Shown here: positions 53,471-61,479 of the stretch, piece by piece
Numbering within the stretch: the stretch's first letter is position 1
How the letters are laid out: every line of letters starts with the position of its first letter
DNA from: Candidatus Nanosynbacter sp. HMT-352
Lineage (GTDB): Bacteria > Patescibacteriota > Saccharimonadia > Saccharimonadales > Saccharimonadaceae
Length of the DNA stretch: 64,000 nt
Reading direction: 5' to 3'
NCBI RefSeq assembly: GCF_022819365.1
Contig: NZ_CP089289.1
Span: 434,001 to 498,000, forward strand
The notes under the pieces: model-generated
The model's database searches: none
Seen by the model: the letters and a program-made list of their open reading frames with translations, nothing else
What the model was told of the DNA's origin: nothing
Program-made: the position numbers and the translations under genes

Positions 53471-54448
53471 TTAGCCCCGCGGCGGCTCGCCTTCTGGCTC
53501 ACCGAGCAGCTTCTTCGACTTAATTTCGTAACGCTTGCCCGTGATTTTACTCTCGATATAATCCTCGTTAATGAGATTTACGAACATATCCAAATCATTG
53601 CCGTCCATGATAATAATCGCGCCATTATCATCGCTCATCAATTCCAATTGCATCTCATCAGCATAATCCAGAACATCTTCCTGCTTAACCGCGCCGATTT
53701 CCAATTTCTGCAATTTATTAATCGTCTTTTTGCGCTCCTTCACCAACGCGTTAAGATCCATTCCCTCTGGAAAACTCAGCTTATATTCCTTCTCAATTTC
53801 AGCTACTTTTTTATCAGCAATCACCTGCTTTTTATATTCATAGCCAAACATTCGCTCAAATTTTCCAGGATTAAACGCAAAAATATCTTTACCGACAATC
53901 AAAACTTGATTATCATCTGGAACCTTAAAACCAACTTCCGCATTAAACGAACCAAATTTGCCGTCAGAAAATTCCCAAGCCAACGCGCTCTTCAGCGTCT
54001 GACCTTGCTGAATCAACTTAACTGTGTAGAATGTCGCGTCAGGGTTATTTGGATCGGTAAATCGTGCCACAATTCCCTTCATGCGCTTGAATTCGTGCTC
54101 AGTTTCCGAAAACTCCACAATGTCGTGACGTTCATGCTCAATCAAATGAATCAGTGTTTCAGCTCGCCCAACCTTTTCCAGATCAGTCCTCAATAAAACA
54201 TTATCTTCCGATTCGCTCAATTCATAATCACGAACGCTCAATCCAGTACCCGCACCCAAATTGACCTGATTGATATAATCAAACAAGAACAACGGTCTGA
54301 GCTGCTGCTCAACATCGCCTTTTATCGGCATAAAATATGGCGTGTAATTTTTGCTAAATAAGAACAGCTCTATCTGTAAATCATTCTTTTTTGCGTCATT
54401 TTGATTTGCCCACAAAAAAATATCAGTCGTTTCCCTCACTTCTTCCAT
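53471..54448 (-). CDS. DUF4868/KwaB-like protein
   Basis: The 325 residues are soluble with no signal. The middle and C-terminal parts (DNQVLIVGKDIFAFNPGKF, RMFGYEYKKQ, and a helical run ending KRYEIKSKKLL) match my memory of DUF4868, the domain of KwaB in the Kiwa anti-phage system. No four-helix KwaA partner is next to it; instead a helicase follows. Role in defence is therefore a hypothesis. On the minus strand TATACT (54460-54455) ends six bases before ATG. Confidence 0.6.
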   Translation of the reverse strand: MEEVRETTDIFLWANQNDAKKNDLQIELFLFSKNYTPYFMPIKGDVEQQLRPLFLFDYINQVNLGAGTGLSVRDYELSESEDNVLLRTDLEKVGRAETLIHLIEHERHDIVEFSETEHEFKRMKGIVARFTDPNNPDATFYTVKLIQQGQTLKSALAWEFSDGKFGSFNAEVGFKVPDDNQVLIVGKDIFAFNPGKFERMFGYEYKKQVIADKKVAEIEKEYKLSFPEGMDLNALVKERKKTINKLQKLEIGAVKQEDVLDYADEMQLELMSDDNGAIIIMDGNDLDMFVNLINEDYIESKITGKRYEIKSKKLLGEPEGEPPRG

Positions 54449-54487
54449 TTTTCTAGTATAGCAATTTTTATCAGATGTCGCTAGCTG

Positions 54488-54913
54488 TTATTTTGTCAAT
54501 CTTTCGCCTTCACGCGCCCGATTAGCCCATTCGTCAGCCAATTCGTTTCCTTCGTCGCCCTCATGACCGCGCACCCAACGTAAATCCGCCTGAGAATTTG
54601 AATATAGTTCGTACAATTCACGCACAATATCCAGATTTTTAATCTCGCCGCTCTTCTTCGTCCAGCCACGCTTTTCCCAGCCCGGCGCCCACTTGGTAAC
54701 CACGTTAATCCAAAACTCACTATCAGAATAAATCACGCACGGCGCGCCATTAGCATCTTTCAATGCCGCAATTAAAGCCTTACCCTCCATGCGAATATTA
54801 GTAGTATCGCCATCTTCTGACCCCAAAATATAAGGCTGAAGATCACGAATAACCGCAAACCCACCTGGACCGGGATTCGGCGAAGCAGAGCCGTCAGTAT
54901 AGTAAGTCGTCAT
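54488..54913 (-). CDS. rnhA: Ribonuclease HI
   Basis: The 141 residues show the RNase H catalytic Asp in YYTDGSASPNPG, Glu in MEGKALIAAL, Asp in VIYSDSEFW and the C-terminal WVRGHEGDEGNELAD. The enzyme removes RNA from RNA/DNA hybrids. On the minus strand TATAAT ends seven bases before ATG 54913, which I prefer to the frame start at 54934, where the upstream codons would run through the promoter. Confidence 0.95.
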   Translation of the reverse strand: MTTYYTDGSASPNPGPGGFAVIRDLQPYILGSEDGDTTNIRMEGKALIAALKDANGAPCVIYSDSEFWINVVTKWAPGWEKRGWTKKSGEIKNLDIVRELYELYSNSQADLRWVRGHEGDEGNELADEWANRAREGERLTK

Positions 54914-54940
54914 TAGTATGATTATATCACGCACAAGTTG

Positions 54941-56584
54941 TTAATTGTCAGCCCGTAGATCAATCAGTCTCTCAATAAACTTATCTTCACTAGACAGAGA
55001 CTTCGGATTAAGTCCAAGATTACCAGTGTTTTTGCTATCTTTCATGTCATAACGTCGCTTGTGTAGCGCGCCTAAGACCTCTTTCGCAAGACTGACTATT
55101 TTCATTCTCTCGACACGTTGACGAGTCGTCTCTTTCTCTAGGTTGTCTTCGCTAAAACCCAGAGACTGTAGATATTTATAGATAAGATGAGATATTTCTT
55201 CTATACGCGCACGATGCCGTTCGTCTTTTGTAAGAAACTGTATTTCAACTGGAATCTCAATACCATCAATATCCACAATAAATGTTACTTTAGATACTTC
55301 ATAGATAGGATATCCTCGTTTTTCACACTTTTCATCGGTATCAATTTTTACCAAATACTCATCCGAACCAACACCCAGCTCGCGAAGATTCTGCTCCACG
55401 GCATTAACATATTCTTCAGTTCCCTGGATATATACAGGTCTGTTTTTATTCCGAGCACATACTGGTCTAAACTCCTTCAACCTATCAGCAATAAAATGCG
55501 CAAAATCACGAGTTGTCGTTTCACGATCTCTAGATATCACCATCATACCAACAATATCCATAATTCCGTCACCGCCCTTAAGTTTATCCGCAAGCGATCC
55601 TACAGTTTTAATACGCCAGTTTCCAGCAACCATATTGCCATATTTGGTGTCAGCCGCAAATTCCCCCATGTGAGTAGAATATTCGCTAGAATCCTCATCT
55701 TTACGAATAGCGTAATTGATAGTACCGTCATTCACACCAAATATCTTGTCTGCAATTTCGTCCATGCCGACCTGTAGAACCCTGTCTTGTGTCTCTTTAG
55801 CACTTTCAACAAGGTCTTCCTTACCTTGACCAATTAGTCGTCTTACTTTAGCCACACTACGTAGTTCTGCGGCAAAAGCCTCATATCCCATCGCCTCAAG
55901 AATTGGAGCGTAGAATGACTCAGCTTCCAACACATCCTGTAAAACTGCAGATTCCCTCTTTGACGACGGATGCTGCAAATTATCCATTATCTCGGCGCCT
56001 TTTATTATAAACGCCTCAATATTAATTTTATCCATCTCTATTCTCATATGGTCGAGATCTAATAATGGCTGAGCAACCCTCCATTGCTCCGGAGAGACTT
56101 TACCTGTGTGTCTCTCAGCAACCAGGGAGTATGTTTCTCGATAATCATCGTTAGACTCTTCTTCGGCAATCTTAGCCATCAACTTACGATGATGCGCCGC
56201 GCTTTGCTCAATTTCAGCCATATCAGCCAGTAAATACGCAGAATATTTCAACTGATCATGGCTAATATTTTCATCATCCATAAACTCATAAAGTGCATCT
56301 GCGGCATTCCTAGCCCACACATCGTTATATTTCGTGCTCTTTTTATTAAACATCCTATCAGCAACATCATGAATCAACGACAACGAAGCTGCCTCTGGTG
56401 GTAAATCGTCACCCGTATATGCTTTTACGATTTTATACACTCGGTGGGCATGATCCTTAAAATCTTCGCGCTCACCTTCAGTACAACTAATATAGCTATC
56501 TAAAACCTTACGGCATGACTCATGAAAAACCTCTTCTGTGGGTATAATCTCTTTTTCGTTAAAAATACAATTTTCACTTGACAC
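54941..56584 (-). CDS. Divergent RelA/SpoT homolog
   Basis: The 547 residues have an HD-like domain (LSLIHDVADRM near 85) and a block matching the linker of long RelA/SpoT proteins (IIKGAEIMDNLQHP, then FYAPILEAMGYEAFAAEL). A synthetase-like region follows (RIKTVGSLADKLKGGDGIMDIVGM near 325 and VEIQFLTKDERHRARIEE near 455). Several usual synthetase residues are not obvious and there is no TGS or ACT domain. It may be a (p)ppGpp hydrolase or synthetase, or both. GTG start with AAAGG; TATAAT lies nine bases upstream. Confidence 0.6.
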   Translation of the reverse strand: MSSENCIFNEKEIIPTEEVFHESCRKVLDSYISCTEGEREDFKDHAHRVYKIVKAYTGDDLPPEAASLSLIHDVADRMFNKKSTKYNDVWARNAADALYEFMDDENISHDQLKYSAYLLADMAEIEQSAAHHRKLMAKIAEEESNDDYRETYSLVAERHTGKVSPEQWRVAQPLLDLDHMRIEMDKINIEAFIIKGAEIMDNLQHPSSKRESAVLQDVLEAESFYAPILEAMGYEAFAAELRSVAKVRRLIGQGKEDLVESAKETQDRVLQVGMDEIADKIFGVNDGTINYAIRKDEDSSEYSTHMGEFAADTKYGNMVAGNWRIKTVGSLADKLKGGDGIMDIVGMMVISRDRETTTRDFAHFIADRLKEFRPVCARNKNRPVYIQGTEEYVNAVEQNLRELGVGSDEYLVKIDTDEKCEKRGYPIYEVSKVTFIVDIDGIEIPVEIQFLTKDERHRARIEEISHLIYKYLQSLGFSEDNLEKETTRQRVERMKIVSLAKEVLGALHKRRYDMKDSKNTGNLGLNPKSLSSEDKFIERLIDLRADN

Positions 56585-56632
56585 AACCTTTGCATTATAT
56601 CATAGTAATGGAAAATTATCAAGCCCTGGAAT

Positions 56633-56743
56633 CTACGCAAAATAAATCCGCATCAATTCGCGCGCCACCCTGTCGGCATCGTGACGAATCAAATCGCTGT
56701 CAGGTATATGATTACCGTGTCTCATAAAAATTAGCTCACTCAT
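56633..56743 (-). pseudogene. Chimeric remnant: histidine phosphatase start fused to yvcK end
   Basis: This 36-codon ORF begins MSELIFMRHGNHIPDS, the N-terminus of a histidine phosphatase (LIFMRHG), and continues in frame into the last 19 or so residues of YvcK (ending ELMRIYFA). It starts by a 4-bp ATGA overlap with the NUDIX gene, as an intact operon gene would. The fusion point is the left copy of a 56-bp duplication (56637-56692). Confidence 0.75.
56637..56692. repeat. 56-bp direct repeat, left copy
   Basis: Identical to 57363-57418, the 3' end of yvcK. The two copies bound the inserted segment with the NUDIX gene. Confidence 0.95.
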
Positions 56744-57240
56744 ATTATACACTTCCTAATGTATCTCATAATCTCAGCAAAATTAGCAAAATCATGGTGA
56801 TAGTCTTGTACTTTATCAAATTCCACAAACTCCCTGGCTGACGATTCGTGCGAAGCTACAAAATCATCTATTCGTTTTACATCAGCCAGAAAAAGCAGCT
56901 GATATGCCCTATCAGGGTATCTACCGTTATATTCAGAATGAAATAGCTTTTCAATATGCCAAGCACCAATCAATTTTAGAGAATTTAGTTCAACGGATGT
57001 TTCCTCATACACCTCGCGCCGCGCACAATCTTCTGGTGTTTCTCCTAATTCCATACGGCCACCTGGCAAACCCCAGCCACGCGGTGGCTTGGCCAGAAGT
57101 ATTTTATTTTCATGAACTACACAAACCATACACGATGTCACAGGCGAGGAGTCGAAAATCTCTTCGCACGGACAAAATTGAGCTTTCGTCGACTTGTCTT
57201 TGCCCCAAAAAACAGTTGGAAAACTATTGTCAATTTTCAT
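56740..57240 (-). CDS. NUDIX hydrolase (inserted copy)
   Basis: The 166 residues contain the NUDIX box GGRMELGETPEDCARREVYEE with the Mg-binding REVYEE. The family cleaves nucleoside diphosphates linked to another group; the substrate is unknown. It overlaps by 4 bp both the ATP-grasp remnant upstream and the phosphatase remnant downstream, so it was the middle gene of an operon whose outer genes are now truncated. The NUDIX gene itself looks complete. Confidence 0.85.
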   Translation of the reverse strand: MKIDNSFPTVFWGKDKSTKAQFCPCEEIFDSSPVTSCMVCVVHENKILLAKPPRGWGLPGGRMELGETPEDCARREVYEETSVELNSLKLIGAWHIEKLFHSEYNGRYPDRAYQLLFLADVKRIDDFVASHESSAREFVEFDKVQDYHHDFANFAEIMRYIRKCII

Positions 57241-57361
57241 TCAACGCATAATTCCTTCGCATATTTTATGATAGCACACGGCACGTCTATACCATAATCC
57301 GACGCATCAATCCTCGCTACCGGATTAACCTCAAGAATTGAAAAGTTTTTGCCGCCAATTA
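57237..57361 (-). pseudogene. C-terminal remnant of an ATP-grasp-type gene
   Basis: On the minus strand, directly after the yvcK stop codon, another frame reads GGKNFSILEVNPVARID and ends AKELCVE at TGA (57239-57237). The LEVNP motif is typical of ATP-grasp ligases such as RimK. About 40 codons remain and the N-terminus is missing. Its stop codon overlaps the NUDIX start (ATGA). Confidence 0.7.
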
Positions 57362-58375
57362 GGCAAAATAAATCCGCATCAATTCGCGCGCCACCCTGTC
57401 GGCATCGTGACGAATCAAGCTACGCTGAGCCGCCAATGGGTCACTGGTGGAGTTCGTATTGACCCACACGTCATCAGCAATCAAACGCTTGCCCGACGCA
57501 TAATAATGCTTTTTCTTCAGCAATTCCTTATCCCATTCGACCAAATATTCGCCATCATGAGCATATTTCTTTATCAATTCCTCTGGCGGGCGATGGTTAT
57601 TGTAAAGCACATAATCCATATTCACCCCTGAAAATCGCTCAATTTCATCCGCAAAATCCGCCACGGTAAATCCATCAGTCTGCGTTGGCTTGGTGACCAA
57701 ATTGCAAACATAGACTTTCTTCGCCTTCGTTTCAGCAAGCGCCCGAGTAACGCCTCGAACCAATAACGCTGGCGCCAAACTACCATATAAAAGCCCCGGC
57801 GCAATCACCACCAAATCGGCATCCAAAATTGCTTGACGAGCTCTCGGATTGATCGTAGCTGGCGGTTTAAGCTCTAGCCACGGACGCTCGCCGCGCGGAA
57901 TCTTTAGCGACTCAGCCGCGTGCTGACCATCAACAACCGTGCCGTCTTTCAGCTTAATTGACATCGTTGTGTCGTCCAGAGTAATCGGATAAACTCGGCC
58001 ATTGACGCCCAAAACTTCACTAGCCAACTCCACCGCATCAGCAAAACTTCCTGTCATCTTTTCTAGCGCCGCCATAAACAAATTACCAAACGCGTGACCC
58101 TTCATACTGCCCTCGCCGAACCGGTAATTGAACAAATCGCGAACTTTCGGCGAAGTACTCAGCGCCACCAAGCATTGCCTGACGTCACCCGCCGGCAACA
58201 CGCCCAATTCATCGCGCAACACGCCAGTTGAGCCGCCATCGTCGACCATATTGACCAACGCTGTAATGCTGTGTGTATATTTTTTCAATCCAGAAAGCAG
58301 CGTGAAACTTCCCGTTCCGCCACCAATAACTACAATTTTTACCCCAAAATGATCATTATTCGAACTATCTGTCAT
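57359..58375 (-). CDS. yvcK: YvcK/CofD-like gluconeogenesis factor
   Basis: From ATG 58375 the protein has 338 residues. It shows the CofD-like fold motifs IVVIGGGTGSFTLLSGL, NMVDDGGSTGVLRDELG, GNLFMAALEKM and PGLLYGSLAPALL. YvcK binds UDP-sugars and affects cell shape and wall synthesis in other bacteria. TATAAT on the minus strand (58387-58382) ends six bases before this ATG, so the 27-codon extension to 58456 is rejected. Its 3' end is duplicated to the left. Confidence 0.92.
   Translation of the reverse strand: MTDSSNNDHFGVKIVVIGGGTGSFTLLSGLKKYTHSITALVNMVDDGGSTGVLRDELGVLPAGDVRQCLVALSTSPKVRDLFNYRFGEGSMKGHAFGNLFMAALEKMTGSFADAVELASEVLGVNGRVYPITLDDTTMSIKLKDGTVVDGQHAAESLKIPRGERPWLELKPPATINPRARQAILDADLVVIAPGLLYGSLAPALLVRGVTRALAETKAKKVYVCNLVTKPTQTDGFTVADFADEIERFSGVNMDYVLYNNHRPPEELIKKYAHDGEYLVEWDKELLKKKHYYASGKRLIADDVWVNTNSTSDPLAAQRSLIRHDADRVARELMRIYFA
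57363..57418. repeat. 56-bp direct repeat, right copy (within yvcK)
   Basis: Identical to 56637-56692; this is the original copy, encoding the last residues of yvcK. Confidence 0.95.
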
Positions 58376-58401
58376 GCTTGAATTATAGCACCTTGGAAAG
58401 C

Positions 58402-59070
58402 CTAAACCAACGTGCCTTTTGGCAACGCCCATTCCAAGAATGGCTGCTGTTGACAATCAATCGCATTTATAATGTGCGTGGCAATTTTCGCAGGATCGTT
58501 GAAAAACATATAGTCAGCCGGAAGTTCTCGACCGTTCCAAAATGGCGTTTTCATGGCGCCTGGAAGAAATAGCGCAACTCTGACTGGTAATTTTTGCTCA
58601 TCCGCCTGCATTCCCAAACTTCGCGCCAAACCCGCTTGAGCGTGCTTCGTCGCAACATACACAGCTTCATCTGAGCGCGCTTTAACACTGCTTGTCGACC
58701 CGATAATCGTCAATACAGACTTGCGATTCTGCGTTGACATCTTACGCCAAGCCCATTGGACCAGCGGCAACGCGCCCGAAAAATTAACTTCCGCCATACT
58801 GCGAACGCTCGGCTGATCTTCAAAATTGCCACGCCAGCCATAACCAGCTGCCCACACGAATTGATCAATATCATCACCGTTTAAGATCTGTTCAATTCGC
58901 GCCGACGCCGCTTCCACTTGATCTGAATAATAAACATCCAGAGGAAAGCCCTCACCGTGCTTCTGCGGATTATGCGTTTTACCTAAAACCAAAACACGCT
59001 CGCCACGTTCCCGCAGCTGCTTCGCCATTTCTAATCCAAGCCCACTCGTCCCACCAAGAATAATATGCAT
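58402..59070 (-). CDS. Short-chain dehydrogenase/reductase
   Basis: The 222 residues have the nucleotide motif GGTSGLGLEMA, the NAxG-like WAAGYGW, the catalytic Ser in IIGSTSS and the YVATKHA form of YxxxK. The substrate is unknown. On the minus strand TATAAT (59082-59077) ends six bases before ATG. Confidence 0.9.
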   Translation of the reverse strand: MHIILGGTSGLGLEMAKQLRERGERVLVLGKTHNPQKHGEGFPLDVYYSDQVEAASARIEQILNGDDIDQFVWAAGYGWRGNFEDQPSVRSMAEVNFSGALPLVQWAWRKMSTQNRKSVLTIIGSTSSVKARSDEAVYVATKHAQAGLARSLGMQADEQKLPVRVALFLPGAMKTPFWNGRELPADYMFFNDPAKIATHIINAIDCQQQPFLEWALPKGTLV

Positions 59071-59094
59071 ATGGTTATTATAGCAATGACAATA

Positions 59095-59594
59095 TTAAAT
59101 GTAAATTCCGTACCTAAGCCTCGGCCACGCTTCTGCCAATTCCTCGGCCGAAAATTCCTTGACAGAATCCAGCTCTTGTAAAGGCGTTTCCAAACAAAGC
59201 CCAACAGCCACGGCGGCCACTCGTCTCATGAGATATTCCGCATTATCTGAGGAAAAATAAGCATCCTTGTCGAAATCCCCTTTCATTCTGCCGAAAGACT
59301 GCACACCCAACTTATCTCGCCAGCTTCGCAACTCAATCCTATCATACGGAAACTGAGATGGCGATTGTATGGATGTGGACTGACTAGGGAGACGCTTCTC
59401 CGCTAATTCAACGTGTCCCGAATATTTATCATCACGACTAGCCAATACTATGTCTATATCAAAAATCCGACCTTTTCTAATAGCTAATCCGGTTAATAGA
59501 GCAAACAGTGAATTCTCATCGACTTCATCAATATCGCCCCCCCAATGATGTTTTCGATTTTAACTCTGGCGCCGTAATTATCAGTTTTCCTCAT
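59095..59594 (-). pseudogene. Frameshifted paralog of the 59598 gene
   Basis: ATG 59594, with AAGGATC upstream, begins MRKTDNYGARVKIENIIGG. The frame breaks at a run of seven G on this strand (59543-59537). Adding one G restores a 166-residue protein that continues DIDEVDENSLFALLTG and runs to 59095. The C-terminal part resembles the neighbour at 59598 (VAAVAVGLCLETPLQEL against VGAVALHCSGLPLEEL). It could be a recent pseudogene, a phase-variable gene or a sequencing error. No domain is recognised. Confidence 0.6.
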
Positions 59595-59597
59595 ACG

Positions 59598-60191
59598 TTA
59601 AAGATCCTTGGCAATTTTCTTATATTCTCCCCACTCTTTACCAAAATACACGTTACTATGAAAAATACGAACCAACTTATCTACTTCATCCGAGGAAAAA
59701 TGTTTAACGGGAGACTTCTTTAATTCCTCCAATGGCAACCCCGAGCAATGTAAGGCTACAGCCCCAACACGCAGAGCAATCCTAACAACTTCAACCTTTT
59801 GATCACCTTCAAAAGTGTCAGGGACATAAAGCTCAGTCGGAATCGCCTTACACGAGAAAGAAATTCCACCGTATGACATAGGGTCATTCAGGAGCCTGCC
59901 GTCCAGCTCAACCTTTTCATCTTCAATTCCAAGGCACTCTGAAATAGATACTCGCGCCTCTTTCGCGCCAATTCCGTGAACTTTCTCTATCAAATTATTA
60001 TGACTACGAACATCGCCCACTCTTCTGGCGATTGTCATGGACGCGTTCACAGCCCCATCTTCTTCCAAAGACCAATCGCCATCATAGATTCCAATCAAGC
60101 GCCGACTTTCAACAGAGGAATAATTCTCTGAGCCATTACCAGAGTCAATAAATCTAATACCAAAAGATACGCCGCCTGTACTTTTTTCCAT
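59598..60191 (-). CDS. Hypothetical protein, paralog of the 59095 gene
   Basis: The 197 residues are soluble and acidic with no signal. The C-terminus (VGAVALHCSGLPLEELKKS, then FSSDEVDKLVRIF) matches the downstream gene. It ends 3 bases before the ATG at 59594, so the two form an operon of duplicated genes. -10-like TATAGA lies nine bases upstream of ATG. No family is recognised. Confidence 0.6.
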   Translation of the reverse strand: MEKSTGGVSFGIRFIDSGNGSENYSSVESRRLIGIYDGDWSLEEDGAVNASMTIARRVGDVRSHNNLIEKVHGIGAKEARVSISECLGIEDEKVELDGRLLNDPMSYGGISFSCKAIPTELYVPDTFEGDQKVEVVRIALRVGAVALHCSGLPLEELKKSPVKHFSSDEVDKLVRIFHSNVYFGKEWGEYKKIAKDL

Positions 60192-60229
60192 GCGTTATAT
60201 TCTATACTATTTTATGGAAAAAGTCAATA

Positions 60230-60721
60230 CTATTCTGTCGGCAAACTATTTGCGCCACACAATTTCTGCCACTTCAAATGCACGTTATATCGAATCGGCG
60301 CACCCGACTCGCTCTCTTGGAGTCGCAGCTCTTCAGGATCTATAAACATTACTTCGTCCGCATCAACGCCCGCTGAAAAATCAAAATTTTCCGTCCACAC
60401 ACGACAAGAAAAACAAATTTGATTAGCATCAATTCGCTCAACATAAATCTCGTCCGACGCATCAAAAAGCTGATAGCGAAGATTGCCCTTATAGCCAACC
60501 TCTTCATATAATTCCCGCTTCAATGCCGACTCAAAAGTTTCACCATAATCCATTCCGCCGCCAGGAAGATCCCAAAGCGGCCGCCCGTCCTCTTTAACAA
60601 CCAAAATCTGCCCAGCATCATTATAAATCAGAGCCTTTATGGAAACACGATAGAGGTAATCGCGCTTGATAGCACCTTCTGAATCGTGCGTGATGAGTTG
60701 TCCGTTTATGGCGTTTGACAT
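60230..60721 (-). CDS. NUDIX hydrolase
   Basis: The 163 residues contain the NUDIX box GGGMDYGETFESALKRELYEE with the metal-binding RELYEEVG. Substrate unknown. On the minus strand TATAAT (60734-60729) ends seven bases before ATG. It is not closely similar to the inserted NUDIX gene at 56740. Confidence 0.88.
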   Translation of the reverse strand: MSNAINGQLITHDSEGAIKRDYLYRVSIKALIYNDAGQILVVKEDGRPLWDLPGGGMDYGETFESALKRELYEEVGYKGNLRYQLFDASDEIYVERIDANQICFSCRVWTENFDFSAGVDADEVMFIDPEELRLQESESGAPIRYNVHLKWQKLCGANSLPTE

Positions 60722-60777
60722 AATAGCAATTATATCACAATTATTTACTCAACTAACACGTAAGTGATCTTGTGTTA

Positions 60778-61470
60778 TTATATGAACTTTTCTAGCTTAA
60801 AACCGGCATACGTGCCATCTTGTCTATATGCTTCCTCTCCGAGGAACGACGGAATTACCCCAAGCGTATTACTATATACAAAATTCTCAAGACCAGAATC
60901 CGCCTGAACTTCTTCGGGCAAAATTTTCCCTATCATCTTATAAAAAGTATGCTCTTGATCCGACACTTTTCCGTCTAGATATTTCCGAATATCCGTACAG
61001 ATCCGTTCATATAAATCGGCATTCAAATGAGAATTTGGCACCTCATAAGCTACAAAATGCGGAGCTACAGTCGTGATATCATTAAGCGGCTCAACAACTA
61101 ACACATCTTTAATTGCACTCGCATTAATAAAATCACGAGAGACTTTATCTTCCACGTTCGCGGTAATTAGCAAATCTGGCTGCTCAGCAGTGGTCGTATG
61201 AAAATCTAGCACCAATTCTGGCTGCAACAACTTAATTCGATCCTCTATGGCTTTCGATCGTCGTGCTTCGTACGTATCCAAATTAGACCCATAACTCCTA
61301 TTCAAATCAGACTCAACGTATCGAACGTTCTGCGAATAAGCTCTGGGATTAGCCACCATAAAATCAACATATTCCAACAGCTCCGAACGTTTATTTAACA
61401 TGTACGAAAGCATATTCGGCCCCAGCAATTCATTGCCATGAGTAGAAATAATTGCAAGTATTTTCGTCAT
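60778..61470 (-). CDS. AstE/AspA-like zinc-dependent amidohydrolase
   Basis: The 230 residues carry the zinc-binding ISTHGNE near residue 9, the DLNR motif and LVLDFHTTT. These match the succinylglutamate desuccinylase/aspartoacylase family (M14-like). It is shorter than characterised members (about 320 residues). The real substrate, an acyl amino acid or a peptidoglycan-related compound, is unknown. It starts 9 bases after glyQS, so they share an operon. Confidence 0.8.
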   Translation of the reverse strand: MTKILAIISTHGNELLGPNMLSYMLNKRSELLEYVDFMVANPRAYSQNVRYVESDLNRSYGSNLDTYEARRSKAIEDRIKLLQPELVLDFHTTTAEQPDLLITANVEDKVSRDFINASAIKDVLVVEPLNDITTVAPHFVAYEVPNSHLNADLYERICTDIRKYLDGKVSDQEHTFYKMIGKILPEEVQADSGLENFVYSNTLGVIPSFLGEEAYRQDGTYAGFKLEKFI

Positions 61471-61479
61471 TACACCTTC

